A stretch of DNA of 64,000 nucleotides, from assembly GCF_032773895.1 (NCBI RefSeq), contig NZ_CP120416.1, positions 1,796,001 through 1,860,000 on the forward strand. Direction: 5' to 3'. Shown in pieces: positions 10,186 to 20,100 of the stretch. The DNA is from Teredinibacter sp. KSP-S5-2 (GTDB lineage: Bacteria; Pseudomonadota; Gammaproteobacteria; Pseudomonadales; Cellvibrionaceae). Position numbers and translations under genes: made by a program. Each line of letters starts with the position of its first letter. Positions within the stretch are counted from its first letter, which is position 1. The notes beneath the pieces were generated by a model. It saw nothing but the letters and a program-made list of their open reading frames with translations. It did not search any database and was not told where the DNA came from.

Positions 10186-11307
10186 ATGAAAAAGGCAATA
10201 AAAATTACTGTTTTCGTTTTTCTGGCGCAGATTTCACTGCTGGTTTCAGCTGGCAATGTATTCGATCAATATAATTTGACGGGAGAGCACCATCGTTTCA
10301 TTCAGCAGGATGAAGATATTTTTTGGGAAGGCGGGCTTATTCATGATTTGGAAACAGATACTCTTGATATCTCCTATCCCAGAATGCCTCATTTTACTAA
10401 GTACAAAATTCGTTACACCAAATGGACACCAATGACATCGAACAATCAGGTTGTGATATATAACCACGGTTTACAAAGTCATTCCGGTTGGTTTAATGAA
10501 ACGGCGGAAAAACTGTCAGCTTTAGGTTATACGGTTTATGCCTTCGATCGTATTGGCACAGGCACCTCCGGTGATGGTAAATCTCTATTGACGGCCGACC
10601 AGACAGATGAGGGAATGACAATGTTAAACCGGGGTGCTGGTCACACCGGTAACTGGAAAGTGTATACCCGAACTATTCACTTGATGAAACAGCTGGCCAA
10701 AGCACAAAATCCGGGAAAATCGATCAACATCTGGGCAAACAGCTATGCGGCGAATATTGTCACCGCGTATATCCTGCAATATGAACCGGAAGATGTTTCC
10801 GCTTACGTTTTCACAAGTCCAGGCCTTTTCTCCATTTTGCCGCTGCCATTTCCTATCGATGATCTAATTAACTCCCAACCTGGCACCTATTTTCCTACCA
10901 CTATCCCGGAGCAAAATGGTGATCAGGGCGCGTATCTCTTTACCTCTATTCCCGAGTATCAAAACGCCATTACACGGGATAGACGTTCGCAAAGAGATTT
11001 TACTAAGGAATTTTATTTTAATATTCTGGGTATACAAAACTACCATTTTGGTAAAGCTGCCCAACCGGGTTCCTATTTGGATAAGACAAAGCGTTTCTAC
11101 CTGGTTGTTAACGGTGATCCAATGATGAGCACGCAAAAAACCATCGATTATGTTTCTCAGCATGCTTCGAATGCAACACTAAAATTATATAACGGTGGTG
11201 CAGATAATCGTCATTTTCTGACTTTTACCGAAGATGCCCAACAGGTGTTGAATGATGTTGATGTGTTTTTAACCGGGCAAACTGTTGCTGGTGCAGAGGT
11301 ATTTTAA
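10186..11307 (+). CDS. Exported alpha/beta hydrolase (lysophospholipase/monoacylglycerol lipase-like)
   Basis: A signal peptide (MKKAIKITVFVFLAQISLLVSA) sends this 373-residue enzyme to the periplasm. The oxyanion segment is YNHGLQSHSGW and an FDRIGTGTS strand follows, as in monoacylglycerol lipase-like proteins. The nucleophile elbow reads WANSYAAN with Ser186, not the usual GxSxG. An Asp in NGDPMMS and a His in NRHFLTF complete a plausible triad. ATG 10186 has AAGGA eight bases upstream; it begins just after the GH3 stop, and its own stop overlaps the next start by one base. It may hydrolyse an ester or amide of the pathway product outside the cytoplasm. This role is inferred only from position. 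Confidence 0.82.
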   Translation: MKKAIKITVFVFLAQISLLVSAGNVFDQYNLTGEHHRFIQQDEDIFWEGGLIHDLETDTLDISYPRMPHFTKYKIRYTKWTPMTSNNQVVIYNHGLQSHSGWFNETAEKLSALGYTVYAFDRIGTGTSGDGKSLLTADQTDEGMTMLNRGAGHTGNWKVYTRTIHLMKQLAKAQNPGKSINIWANSYAANIVTAYILQYEPEDVSAYVFTSPGLFSILPLPFPIDDLINSQPGTYFPTTIPEQNGDQGAYLFTSIPEYQNAITRDRRSQRDFTKEFYFNILGIQNYHFGKAAQPGSYLDKTKRFYLVVNGDPMMSTQKTIDYVSQHASNATLKLYNGGADNRHFLTFTEDAQQVLNDVDVFLTGQTVAGAEVF

Positions 11308-12482
11308 TGAAAATAGTTGGCTTTCGACTGCATGAAACCAGTCTTCCGTTCAACATCGCTTTTAATCATACAACCAAAAGCCGGGCCCATGTTGAAGCGG
11401 TGATTCTTGAGATTCATACGGACGCTGGCGTGATTGGTTATGGTGAAGTTCTTCCCCGGGATTATGTTACCGGGGAAACGAATCAATCCGTAATTGAACA
11501 TGCCGTGCAATCGGTACTACCTGCATTGACGGAGGCCGAGTTTGCAGACTTTTCCGAGATTGCCACCTGGCTGTCTGTTTTTTATCAGCGTTTTCCTGAT
11601 GTGTTAAAGCATGAACAATGTGTTCGAACTCTTTTTGATTTGGCTTTGCTCGATGCTTACGGTAAAACAATTCAACAACCTGTTGCCACCTTGCTAGGTG
11701 GTAACACCGGTCGCGATATTGTATATAGCGGTGTTATTACCGCAGGTAACCCTGACATTGTTTCAAAATACATAACTGCCTATGCAAAACTTGACCTTCG
11801 GCAGTTTAAAGTGAAAGTCGGTGGCGATTGGGGGCAGGATCTACGCAATATTCAAATGCTTAAGGATGCTTGTGGCGAGAATATTGCCATAAGGGTTGAT
11901 GCAAATGAGGCATGGGATTTGGCTACCGCTCAAGTGCGTTTAGCTGCGTTAGCCGAACTGGGTGTCACCAGTTGCGAACAGCCAATGCCGGCAGAAAAAA
12001 AGCATGATTATCCTGCGCTGAAAAAATCCCTGGATTCAGCCATGAATATTTGCATTGACGAGTCTCTTTGTACCATCGAAGACGCGCATTGGTTTGTGGA
12101 TAACGACGGCGCGGATATTTTTAATCTGCGTGTTTCTAAAAACGGTGGGATACTCAATGTTATTTCTCTGGGGTTGATTGCGGAGGAGGCAGGACTGTCC
12201 TGTCAACTCGGATCTCAGGTTGGGGAAACATCCTTATTAACCAGTGCAGGAATCATCGTTGCCAATCACTTGGGTAACTGTGTCTATCATGAAGGTGCAT
12301 TTGGCACAATGCTCTTATCTCATGACCTGACATGCCAACCGCTAATGTTTGGCCGAAGAGGTATTCTTAATACAAATATTATTCAGTCGCAGGGTTTGGG
12401 TGTGGAAGTTGATACAGCGCTCTATGGGAAAATGGTTGAAAAGACCTACTGGGATGATGTAACAATTTCAGAACCCGCTTAA
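11307..12482 (+). CDS. Enolase-superfamily enzyme, MLE subgroup (epimerase/racemase-like)
   Basis: This 391-residue protein has the full set of MLE-subgroup residues: Lys168 and Lys170 in FKVKVGG, metal ligands Asp198 (RVDANEAWD), Glu224 (CEQPMP) and Asp251 (CIDESL), and Lys278 (RVSKNGG). The two opposed lysines allow 1,1-proton transfer at an alpha carbon, as in dipeptide epimerases, N-acylamino acid racemases and o-succinylbenzoate synthases; the chemistry cannot be pinned down further. No men or muconate genes are nearby. The start overlaps the hydrolase stop (TAATG), so the two are translationally coupled. With a GH3 amide-former in the same operon, an N-acyl amino acid is an attractive substrate. 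It is the last gene before a terminator. Confidence 0.85.
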   Translation: MKIVGFRLHETSLPFNIAFNHTTKSRAHVEAVILEIHTDAGVIGYGEVLPRDYVTGETNQSVIEHAVQSVLPALTEAEFADFSEIATWLSVFYQRFPDVLKHEQCVRTLFDLALLDAYGKTIQQPVATLLGGNTGRDIVYSGVITAGNPDIVSKYITAYAKLDLRQFKVKVGGDWGQDLRNIQMLKDACGENIAIRVDANEAWDLATAQVRLAALAELGVTSCEQPMPAEKKHDYPALKKSLDSAMNICIDESLCTIEDAHWFVDNDGADIFNLRVSKNGGILNVISLGLIAEEAGLSCQLGSQVGETSLLTSAGIIVANHLGNCVYHEGAFGTMLLSHDLTCQPLMFGRRGILNTNIIQSQGLGVEVDTALYGKMVEKTYWDDVTISEPA

Positions 12483-12488
12483 CTTATC

Positions 12489-12514
12489 GTTCGGGTTTAT
12501 ATCTAAGCCCGAAC
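12489..12514 (+). terminator. Rho-independent-type terminator closing the PKS operon
   Basis: A 10-bp stem (GTTCGGGTTT with AAGCCCGAAC, one G-U pair) begins seven bases after the enolase-family stop, with a moderately T-rich tract (TCTTTTT) shortly after. Confidence 0.6.
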
Positions 12515-12717
12515 AAATTCATCTTTTTGACGTATAAATCTTTTTTGTGGCCTCGCATTGTTGTTTTGAAACGCAGTTTGTTTTCTATGCTTTTAATAAA
12601 ACGGTGGCACCTTTTTAACTGTATGAAATATCACAATATTGTTACACGCTTTTTTATACTATACGGTCTACAAAGCGATGTTGTGTTATGGCTAAGGCGA
12701 ATTAAAAGGGGAGTAGG

Positions 12718-13389
12718 GTGAGAGTTTTAATAGTTGAGGATGCACGCGCTATTGCTGAGAGCATTTCGGAATACCTGAACTTGTTTGGTTATGTCTGTGA
12801 CTTTGCTTATGATGGGCTGGCCGGGTTACAAATGGCTCGTCAAAATGAATATGATATATATGTTCTGGATATTTCCATGCCAAAGATGAATGGTCTGGAT
12901 CTATGTAAAGAACTAAAGCAAATCAGTGACAGAAACCCTGGTGTAATATTTTTGACCGCCCGGGATACGCTTGAAGATAAGTTGATTGGTTTTTCCTGTG
13001 GTGGGGATGACTATTTAGTCAAACCTTTTCGCCTGGAAGAGCTTAAAGCCCGAATCGAGGCTATATATAACCGTTGTACCGGGCCGGGAACAAAAGTTCT
13101 TACTTTGGAAAACCTTCATGTTAACTTGGATACCTGTGAAGTGCAGAGAAATAACAAAAATATTTCCCTGACCAAGAGTTGCTACAAACTGTTAGTAATA
13201 CTCTTGAAAAATGCTCCAGCGGTTGTGACTCGCGAAACATTAAATCATGAATTATGGGCAGACGAATTTCCAGATAGTGATTCACTTAAGAGTCACATCT
13301 ATCGCTTGCGACAGGAAATCGACAAACCGTTTGATAGTGCCCTGATTCATACTGTTCAGGGCGTGGGATTCAGGATGGCTGTAAAATGA
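12718..13389 (+). CDS. OmpR/PhoB-family response regulator
   Basis: A 223-residue two-domain regulator. The receiver has the acidic pocket (VEDA), phosphoacceptor Asp51 (VLDISMP), a Thr in FLTARD and Lys in VKPF. The C-terminal winged helix has the typical ending HTVQGVGFRM. GTG 12718 is the start, with AAAAGGGGAG upstream. Its 3' end overlaps the kinase start by four bases (ATGA), so the two form a unit. It probably controls the downstream PepSY-MipA, adaptor and RND genes and perhaps the PKS operon, but no binding site could be identified. Confidence 0.92.
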   Translation: MRVLIVEDARAIAESISEYLNLFGYVCDFAYDGLAGLQMARQNEYDIYVLDISMPKMNGLDLCKELKQISDRNPGVIFLTARDTLEDKLIGFSCGGDDYLVKPFRLEELKARIEAIYNRCTGPGTKVLTLENLHVNLDTCEVQRNNKNISLTKSCYKLLVILLKNAPAVVTRETLNHELWADEFPDSDSLKSHIYRLRQEIDKPFDSALIHTVQGVGFRMAVK

Positions 13390-14732
13390 ATATAAGTAAG
13401 AGCCTGCGTTTTCGAATCAATGCTGGTTATGTTATTTTTTGCCTGGTTACTACGGTATGCTATTCGATCTGTGCTCTTACAGTATTAAAAATAAGCGATG
13501 ACGAGCTGTTTAACTGGTACATCGTTCGGCTCGCCGAAGGGTTGTATAACCAACACGATTTACTGCATCAAACCGATTTTTATATAGCAGATAGCGAAAT
13601 GTTTGTCGGTACGGATGCCCAAGTCATCAGAAAAGTTCTGGCGGAACACGATAATCATGAAAACACGATCTCTGATTCAATGTCTCTTGATGACTGGGAT
13701 CATGTGCGGCACGTTTCCCGCGGCGACAGTGGTCGTTATGAGGTTTATGAGCTGACGCTACCAGACAAAAACTACCATATGGTTAAAATTCCGTTACGGG
13801 ATAGCTTTAATAAAAATCAGTTTTTTTACTACATAATTGATGTCAGCGGATATAACACCTATGCCGTTTCCGCTGTTCAGGGAACCTATTTCGGTCTTTC
13901 TGTCTTACTGTTTTTATTCTTTATTATCGCCATTGTCAGCGGTAAAGTCATTTCGGAAAAAGTTATCTCACCGCTTAAACAGCTTGCGGATGAAGTGGCT
14001 AAAGCTGATGTTGGAACCAAATTGAATAGCTATTACCCAGATGAGGTGGGTATTCTGGCTGGTAAGGTTAATCAACTTGTTGCCCGGATCGGTGGTTTTA
14101 TCGATCGGGAAAAAGCTTTTTCAAGAGATGTCAGCCATGAGCTGAGGACGCCCATCACGAGTAGTCAGGTGTCTTTGGAACTGGCAATGCAAATGACCAA
14201 AGAAAGTGATACCAAACTGAGAAGTGTGTTGCAACGTATTGGCGATGCGAATCGGGATATGATTCACTTGATTGAAACCTTTATGTTAATCGGCCGTGAA
14301 AACATCCCCAAAGATTCTGTCACTCAAACCAATTTGTATGATGTGGTGCATGAATCGATAACACGAAACCAGTATTTGATTGGCGTTAAAAAGTTGGATG
14401 TCGTGAGTCATGTGGATGAAAAAATCGAAGTTAAACAACCAAAAAAACTGTTACTGGTTGTGATAGACAATATTTTACGTAATGCCTTTCAATATACTGA
14501 TGAGGGCAATGTCACTATACGAGGCAATAAGGAGTTTATCTCGATTGCGGATACGGGACGGGGTTTTGATCAGTCTGCAATCGATCGCCTGTCCATGCCG
14601 TATGAGACGTTTCACGGCGAAGGGGTTGGTCTTGGGTTGAATATTATTAAACGAATTTGTAAGTTGACCGGTTGGCGTCTTGATGTTCGTAGTGAATGCG
14701 GTGTCGGCAGCCTATTAATTATTCACTTCTAG
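13386..14732 (+). CDS. Membrane sensor histidine kinase
   Basis: A 448-residue kinase with a transmembrane helix near 12-34, a periplasmic region of about 120 residues, a second helix near 160-185, a HAMP linker, the phosphoacceptor His251 (SHELRTP) and the ATPase boxes NAFQYTDEG, DTGRGF and GVGLGLNI. It resembles the QseC/PhoQ-like class, partner of OmpR-type regulators. The periplasmic region does not match a sensor domain I know. The signal may be the transported or synthesised compound, or envelope stress; this is inference from the flanking export genes. Confidence 0.9.
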   Translation: MNISKSLRFRINAGYVIFCLVTTVCYSICALTVLKISDDELFNWYIVRLAEGLYNQHDLLHQTDFYIADSEMFVGTDAQVIRKVLAEHDNHENTISDSMSLDDWDHVRHVSRGDSGRYEVYELTLPDKNYHMVKIPLRDSFNKNQFFYYIIDVSGYNTYAVSAVQGTYFGLSVLLFLFFIIAIVSGKVISEKVISPLKQLADEVAKADVGTKLNSYYPDEVGILAGKVNQLVARIGGFIDREKAFSRDVSHELRTPITSSQVSLELAMQMTKESDTKLRSVLQRIGDANRDMIHLIETFMLIGRENIPKDSVTQTNLYDVVHESITRNQYLIGVKKLDVVSHVDEKIEVKQPKKLLLVVIDNILRNAFQYTDEGNVTIRGNKEFISIADTGRGFDQSAIDRLSMPYETFHGEGVGLGLNIIKRICKLTGWRLDVRSECGVGSLLIIHF

Positions 14733-14981
14733 TTCTTTTTCTTCATTCTTGGCATTAAAGGTTTCTTCTTGTCGGGAAGGGGGCTTCTGTGGTCCTGTCC
14801 CACATTCATTAATCTGCTACATCAGGCACTGCTCGATGAACCTGAATAGAGTCAGGTTGCTATTTTTTAACCACTTTTTGATCCTGCAATATCGACTTTC
14901 TTTTTAGTGTTTTTATTTGTTTTTTATTACCGTTTTGTCACCTCTGTGATAACAAAATAAGAAAAAACTAGGAGCGACATC

Positions 14982-15929
14982 ATGAAATTTTTGATTAGTT
15001 TGATTTTGGCGAACATGTTGTTAATACCGCTGCAATCATTCGCTATGTCATTGGAAGAAGCACAGTCAATAATTGATGCTTTGAATCTTGGTGGTAAAGC
15101 TACTGAGGTAAGAAAATACAAACGTAAAGGCACGCAGGTCTATGAAATTGAGTACGTCCTTAATGGTGAGGAATATGAAGCGATTGTAAAACCTGATGGT
15201 ACGCTAATAGAAAACTATAAAGATGACGGCAGAACAGGCGGCGGGTTGCCCGTGATTTTTGGTCTGGCAGCTTCCCTTGATACACAAATTTATAAGCAAC
15301 AGTCAGAAGAAGCTGAATTAATTCCCCTTATTATTGGTAACTATCAACGTTTTTGGTTTCGTGGCACCCGGTATGGATACTATGCCTGGAAAAACGACTA
15401 TTTTGCCATTTCCCCCATGTTTAAGATCGACCCTGATTCCGGCTATGAAGTGGCCGATGCGGAAGACGGTTCCTTGCTATACGAAGGTTTAGATGATACC
15501 GGGTTTGGTTATGAAGGTGGGGTTCAACTGATGTTGGATGTAAAGGTTGTTGAATTTGAATTGAACCTGTTGACCGATGTCGCGAATGGTCACGGTGCCA
15601 GTTTGGCGGAACTGGAAATATCCAAACCCTATCGAATCAATAATTTCATTGTGATGCCATCTTTAATGCTTACCTATCGTGAAGATAAAGTATCCGATTA
15701 CTATTTCGGCGTGGATGCGGAGGACGCAAGGAGCTACAGACCTGCGTACGAAGCGACAAATAATTTTGATGCAGAGTTCAGCGTGGTTGGGATATGGAGT
15801 CTTAATGCTCACTGGCATATCGTGGGGGAGCTTGGTTACAAATACTATGACTCTCAAATTGAAGATAGCCCGCTTGTTGAGACATCTTCTCAGACTACAG
15901 GCTTTATTGGTATGGGATACAGTTTTTGA
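14982..15929 (+). CDS. PepSY-like domain fused to MipA/OmpV-family outer-membrane beta-barrel
   Basis: A signal peptide ends near SFA. Residues about 22-75 (VRKYKRKGTQVYEIEYVLNG and the following EAIVKPDGT) look like a PepSY repeat. The rest carries the MipA/OmpV pattern: RGTRYGYYAW, a GYE-containing segment, SDYYFGVDAEDA, RPAYEATNNF and SQIEDSPLV, ending in the aromatic GYSF typical of outer-membrane barrels. MipA/OmpV proteins occur beside two-component systems and envelope stress genes. GGAGCGA precedes the start by about seven bases. No TolC homologue is encoded nearby, so this barrel could give the RND pump an outer-membrane partner or be a separate stress protein. Confidence 0.82.
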   Translation: MKFLISLILANMLLIPLQSFAMSLEEAQSIIDALNLGGKATEVRKYKRKGTQVYEIEYVLNGEEYEAIVKPDGTLIENYKDDGRTGGGLPVIFGLAASLDTQIYKQQSEEAELIPLIIGNYQRFWFRGTRYGYYAWKNDYFAISPMFKIDPDSGYEVADAEDGSLLYEGLDDTGFGYEGGVQLMLDVKVVEFELNLLTDVANGHGASLAELEISKPYRINNFIVMPSLMLTYREDKVSDYYFGVDAEDARSYRPAYEATNNFDAEFSVVGIWSLNAHWHIVGELGYKYYDSQIEDSPLVETSSQTTGFIGMGYSF

Positions 15930-15984
15930 TTTCTGGTATGAGACGTGTAATCGACGCGGCGGTAAATGGGTGGGGTATTATCCT

Positions 15985-17109
15985 ATGACGAACAAGAATG
16001 GTTGGATAAGGAGCGCGTGTGTTACCTGGATGCTATTGGTTCTTCACTCAAACTCTACCGCTGCGGAGGTAGAAGTAGAAAAAGTACGGCGTTTTGAGGT
16101 GTATACCGAAACTCAAACACGCGCACAGTATCAACAAACCATAAGTTCCTACGCAGAATTGTTGCCGCACCAGGTTAGTTTGATTAACCCCTTGGTGACC
16201 GCTTTAATTGTACGACTAGCTCCCGAATTTGAAGCAGGGGCGCAAGTAAAAAAAGGGCAGGTATTAGTCGAGTTGGATAAAACCGAGTTTGAGTATCAGC
16301 TTGCTCAGGCAAAACAGGCGGTTGCGCAAGCGAAACTGAATCTCATCGAAGAGCAAACATTAAGTCAGCGTGCGATTGATGAATGGAATTCTCAGCATAC
16401 CAGTAAACCGTCTCCCTATGTTGCGAGATTGCCGCAAGTCGATGTGGCAAAAGCTGAGTTGTCCGCGGCGAAATATCTTGTCTTGCAGGCTCAACACAAC
16501 CTGGATGCAACATCAATTACAGCGCCGTTTGACGGTTGGATTATTCATCGTTTTGCCAGTGTTGGCAATATGGTGAACCCATCTGTGTCGCTCGCAGAAA
16601 TTATTCCCTCAGATAAAGTCATCGCACAGATTCCCCTCACGCCAGAGCAAGTGAACGATGTTATGCGACATCATGTTCCAGATCAGGTTTCAGTTGTTCT
16701 CTATTCTTTGGATTCCAGTAACCCAATGACGGTGAGCTTTACTGGATTAAAGATAGGTTCAATTCAGGATAAAGATACACGTCAGGTGATGTCCGAAGGC
16801 ATTATTCATTTAACGGAAAATATTCTGGGTAAAATCCGCCCTGGAAATTTTTTGCGTGCGGAAATTCAGCTTGATCAACGTGGAAACTATTTCTCGTTAC
16901 CGAAAGATTCCGTGAACAATAAAGGTAAGGTTTTTGTACTCGATGATAGTCGAGTAAAAGAGTTGTCATTTGAACTGGTATTTACCCAGAATGAAACGCT
17001 GATTGTGGATATTCCCAACCAGGATAAAATTGAGTTGATTTCTTCGGGCATAGACAGAATCTGGGATGGCATGCCGGCACAACCCAGAGTGACGTATCAT
17101 GATCAATAA
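15985..17109 (+). CDS. RND periplasmic adaptor (membrane fusion protein, HlyD/AcrA-type)
   Basis: This 374-residue exported protein joins an inner-membrane RND pump to the outer membrane. A short basic N-terminus and hydrophobic segment (VTWMLLVLHS) form the signal peptide. The biotinyl-lipoyl half GAQVKKGQVLVELDKTEF, a coiled-coil hairpin rich in Ala/Gln, and the second half SITAPFDGWI are typical. Reading the frame further upstream to 15679 would overlap the MipA gene and add non-homologous residues, so ATG 15985, placing the signal peptide at the N-terminus, is preferred. Its 3' end overlaps the RND gene by 11 bases. Confidence 0.9.
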   Translation: MTNKNGWIRSACVTWMLLVLHSNSTAAEVEVEKVRRFEVYTETQTRAQYQQTISSYAELLPHQVSLINPLVTALIVRLAPEFEAGAQVKKGQVLVELDKTEFEYQLAQAKQAVAQAKLNLIEEQTLSQRAIDEWNSQHTSKPSPYVARLPQVDVAKAELSAAKYLVLQAQHNLDATSITAPFDGWIIHRFASVGNMVNPSVSLAEIIPSDKVIAQIPLTPEQVNDVMRHHVPDQVSVVLYSLDSSNPMTVSFTGLKIGSIQDKDTRQVMSEGIIHLTENILGKIRPGNFLRAEIQLDQRGNYFSLPKDSVNNKGKVFVLDDSRVKELSFELVFTQNETLIVDIPNQDKIELISSGIDRIWDGMPAQPRVTYHDQ

Positions 17110-20100
17110 CAAAAGCTATCTCGCACAGTTTATTGCACACCCCATTGCCAGTAAAACATTGCTGGTGATCATCTTGGTTATGGGCGTTGTGGGTATGCTT
17201 TTTCTAAGGCAGGAAGTGTTTCCACCATTTGCACCTAACCGGGTTGACATCAGTGTTGCAGTAAGAGGTGCGTCAGCGAAAGAAGTTGAGCTTTTGGTGG
17301 TAAAAAAGATTGAACAACAACTCGCTGATGTGAAGGAAATTCAGCGTATTATCGCCAATGCTTATCAGGATCATGCTTATATTCAATTAGAGTTGATGGC
17401 TGAGGTTAATCCGGATAAGGCCCTGTCACTCATTAAGTCGCAAGTGGATGGTATCAGCACCTTTCCTGAATACGCAGAACCACCTATTTATACCATGCCG
17501 GAAACCACTGGGCCTTTACTGTTGGTGAGTTTATATGGTGATGTGCCGTTTAACGTGCTGTACAACCAGGCATTGGATCTGTCAAAACAGCTTTCTCTTT
17601 TGCCGGGTATCACACTGGCAGAAATTGACGATGCGCCAGAAATGGAAGTGGAAGTCGGACTTACTCCGTTGGCTTTGCAAAAGTATCGTCTAAGCATGAC
17701 CGATATTGCTCAAGCTATTCGTAATACCTCTATTAATTTGTCCGCTGGCAATATCGAAACTGCCAATGGCAAGTTGCTGTTGCGTAGTGAACGCTTGGCA
17801 TTGAATACGCAAGACTTTGAAAATATTGTTATTCGGTCGTATGCAAACGGACGGATACTGACGATAGGTGACATTGCTACTGTTTCTATCAAGCCAGTGG
17901 CCAGCTATTCACCGACCATTTTTAACGGTAAACATGCCTTATCCCTGTCTATTCGTCGAGATGAGCATGTCAGTTTGACCAGGGCGAGTAATCAGATAAG
18001 AAATTATTTAACGCAATATCAACAACAATTAGGCGAGCATTTAACGGTTCAGGTGTGGATGGATGATTCCCGCGAATTTTCATCCCGCGTTGGATTGTTG
18101 TTAGAAAACGGGATTACCGGGTTCTTTATTATCTGTATTTTTATGGGATTGTTTGTTCATTTCCGGGTTGCATTATGGACCGCAATTGGTATTCCCGTTT
18201 CTATGTTAGGTGCCTTGGGCATTATTTATATGAGTGGTGCCGATATTAGTTTGAATGCCATTACGCTATTTGGTTTTTTGATTGCTGCCGGGTTAATCGT
18301 GGATGACGCAATTGTAATCGGCGAAAGCATTCATCAGGAAACCACGCTCTATGGCCATTCAGTCGATAATGTGATTCGGGGAGCTCAGAAGGTTGCAATG
18401 CCGACAACCTTTGGTGCACTCACTTCCATTGTGGCGTTTTTTCCATTGACCCTGACCGAAGGGAAAATGGGCAGTCAAATGGCGGGTATTGGATTAGTGG
18501 TGATATGTTGTTTAATTGCTTCTATTATTGAATCGAAGTTAATTTTACCTAACCATTTATTACATAAAAAACGCAGGAAGCTAAATTTAAGTCGGCTTGA
18601 AAGGTTACGTGGGAAAACCAATTCTTACCTGGTGGCTTTTTCAGAAGGTCCATATCGTCGGTTGCTGGATCGTTGTCTGGCTAAGCCATACAGTGTAATT
18701 GGCATAGCATTAGCACTATTTTTGTTAAGTGGCGTTATTATGTTTTCTGGCGCTATTCGCATGGTTACCTTGCCGAATATTGCGGACTACGAAGTAGAAG
18801 CGTTGTTTAATGTGGATGCCAACTTAACTGCAGAGCAAAAACAAGCGATTGCCCAACGCCTTACGGATTCGTTGCTGCAAACCAATCGAGAAGTAAAAGA
18901 AAAAAATAAACTGGATTACGAACCCATTATTATGCACCGAATGCATATTGACGGGGCGGATATTATTTTCGATGTGGAAATAAGTCATAGAGAAGATGCG
19001 CCTTTTGACGCGCATATTATTGCCAATACCTGGCGAAACAAAGTGCCCTTGATGCCGGAGTTGGAATCCGCAAATATTGCGTCAGGCCCGAATGGTGACG
19101 AACAGGTGGCAATTCAGTTAAGTGGAGATGAGTTGACGGCGTTACTCCTGGCCAAAGACGAAGTTAAAAAGTATTTATCGAGTATTGATGGGGTGGTCGA
19201 CATTCGTGATAACGCATTAAGTAAATCCCATGATATTTTAGTTCATGCAACTGCTGCTGGTGAAGCCTACGGTGTAACGCAAAACTGGTTGGCGAATACC
19301 ATTCGATCCGCTTTTTACGGAGTTGAAGCACAACGTGTTCAACTTGATGAGCAAGAGTGGCGGGTAATGGTGCGCTATGATCAATCCAACAGAAATAGCA
19401 TCGGCGATTTGTCGGCGATGGACGTTGCCTTACCTGACGGGCATTTTATGCCGCTAAATACTATTGCCAAACTGGAACAAACCCAAACTGATACATTAAT
19501 TCAACGTATCGATGCGCAACGTGCAATTACTGTTTACGCCAATACCATTGGTTATGTCGATGCCGAAGGTGTTGCGGAGGCGGTCGTTGAGGATTTTTTA
19601 CCTCAACTCGCTCAGAAATATCCAGGGGTTTCTTATAGTATCGAAGGTGAAGCAAAAGATGCCGCTAAATCTATTTCCAGCTTAATAAGTGCGAGCATAA
19701 TTGCCATTTTTGTTATGTTTGCGCTTATGGCGATTCCGATGAAATCCTATCGTTATCCTTTTGCGATTATTCTGATTCTTCCTTTAGGTTTTATTGGTAC
19801 CGTTGTTGGACACCTTATCGTACCCATCGAATATAGTTTGATATCCATGTTTGGTTTAATCGCACTGATGGGGGTTATGATTAATAACGGACTACTATTA
19901 GTAGATTATTTTCTGCAAAATATGCAAATGGGGTTATCCAAGAAAGAGGCCATAATGGAATGCTGTGTTAGAAGATTACGCCCCATATTTCTGACCGCTG
20001 TTACCACCTTTGCCGGTTTGATGCCTTTGCTTTGGGAGTCTGACCCGGAGGCTTTATGGTTGGTACCCATTGCTGTTTCTCTGGGAATCGGGATTCTATT

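Noticed and set aside
12527-12721. 64-codon frame before the response regulator
   Set aside because: Lies over the promoter region and terminator flank, no ribosome site, no family pattern.
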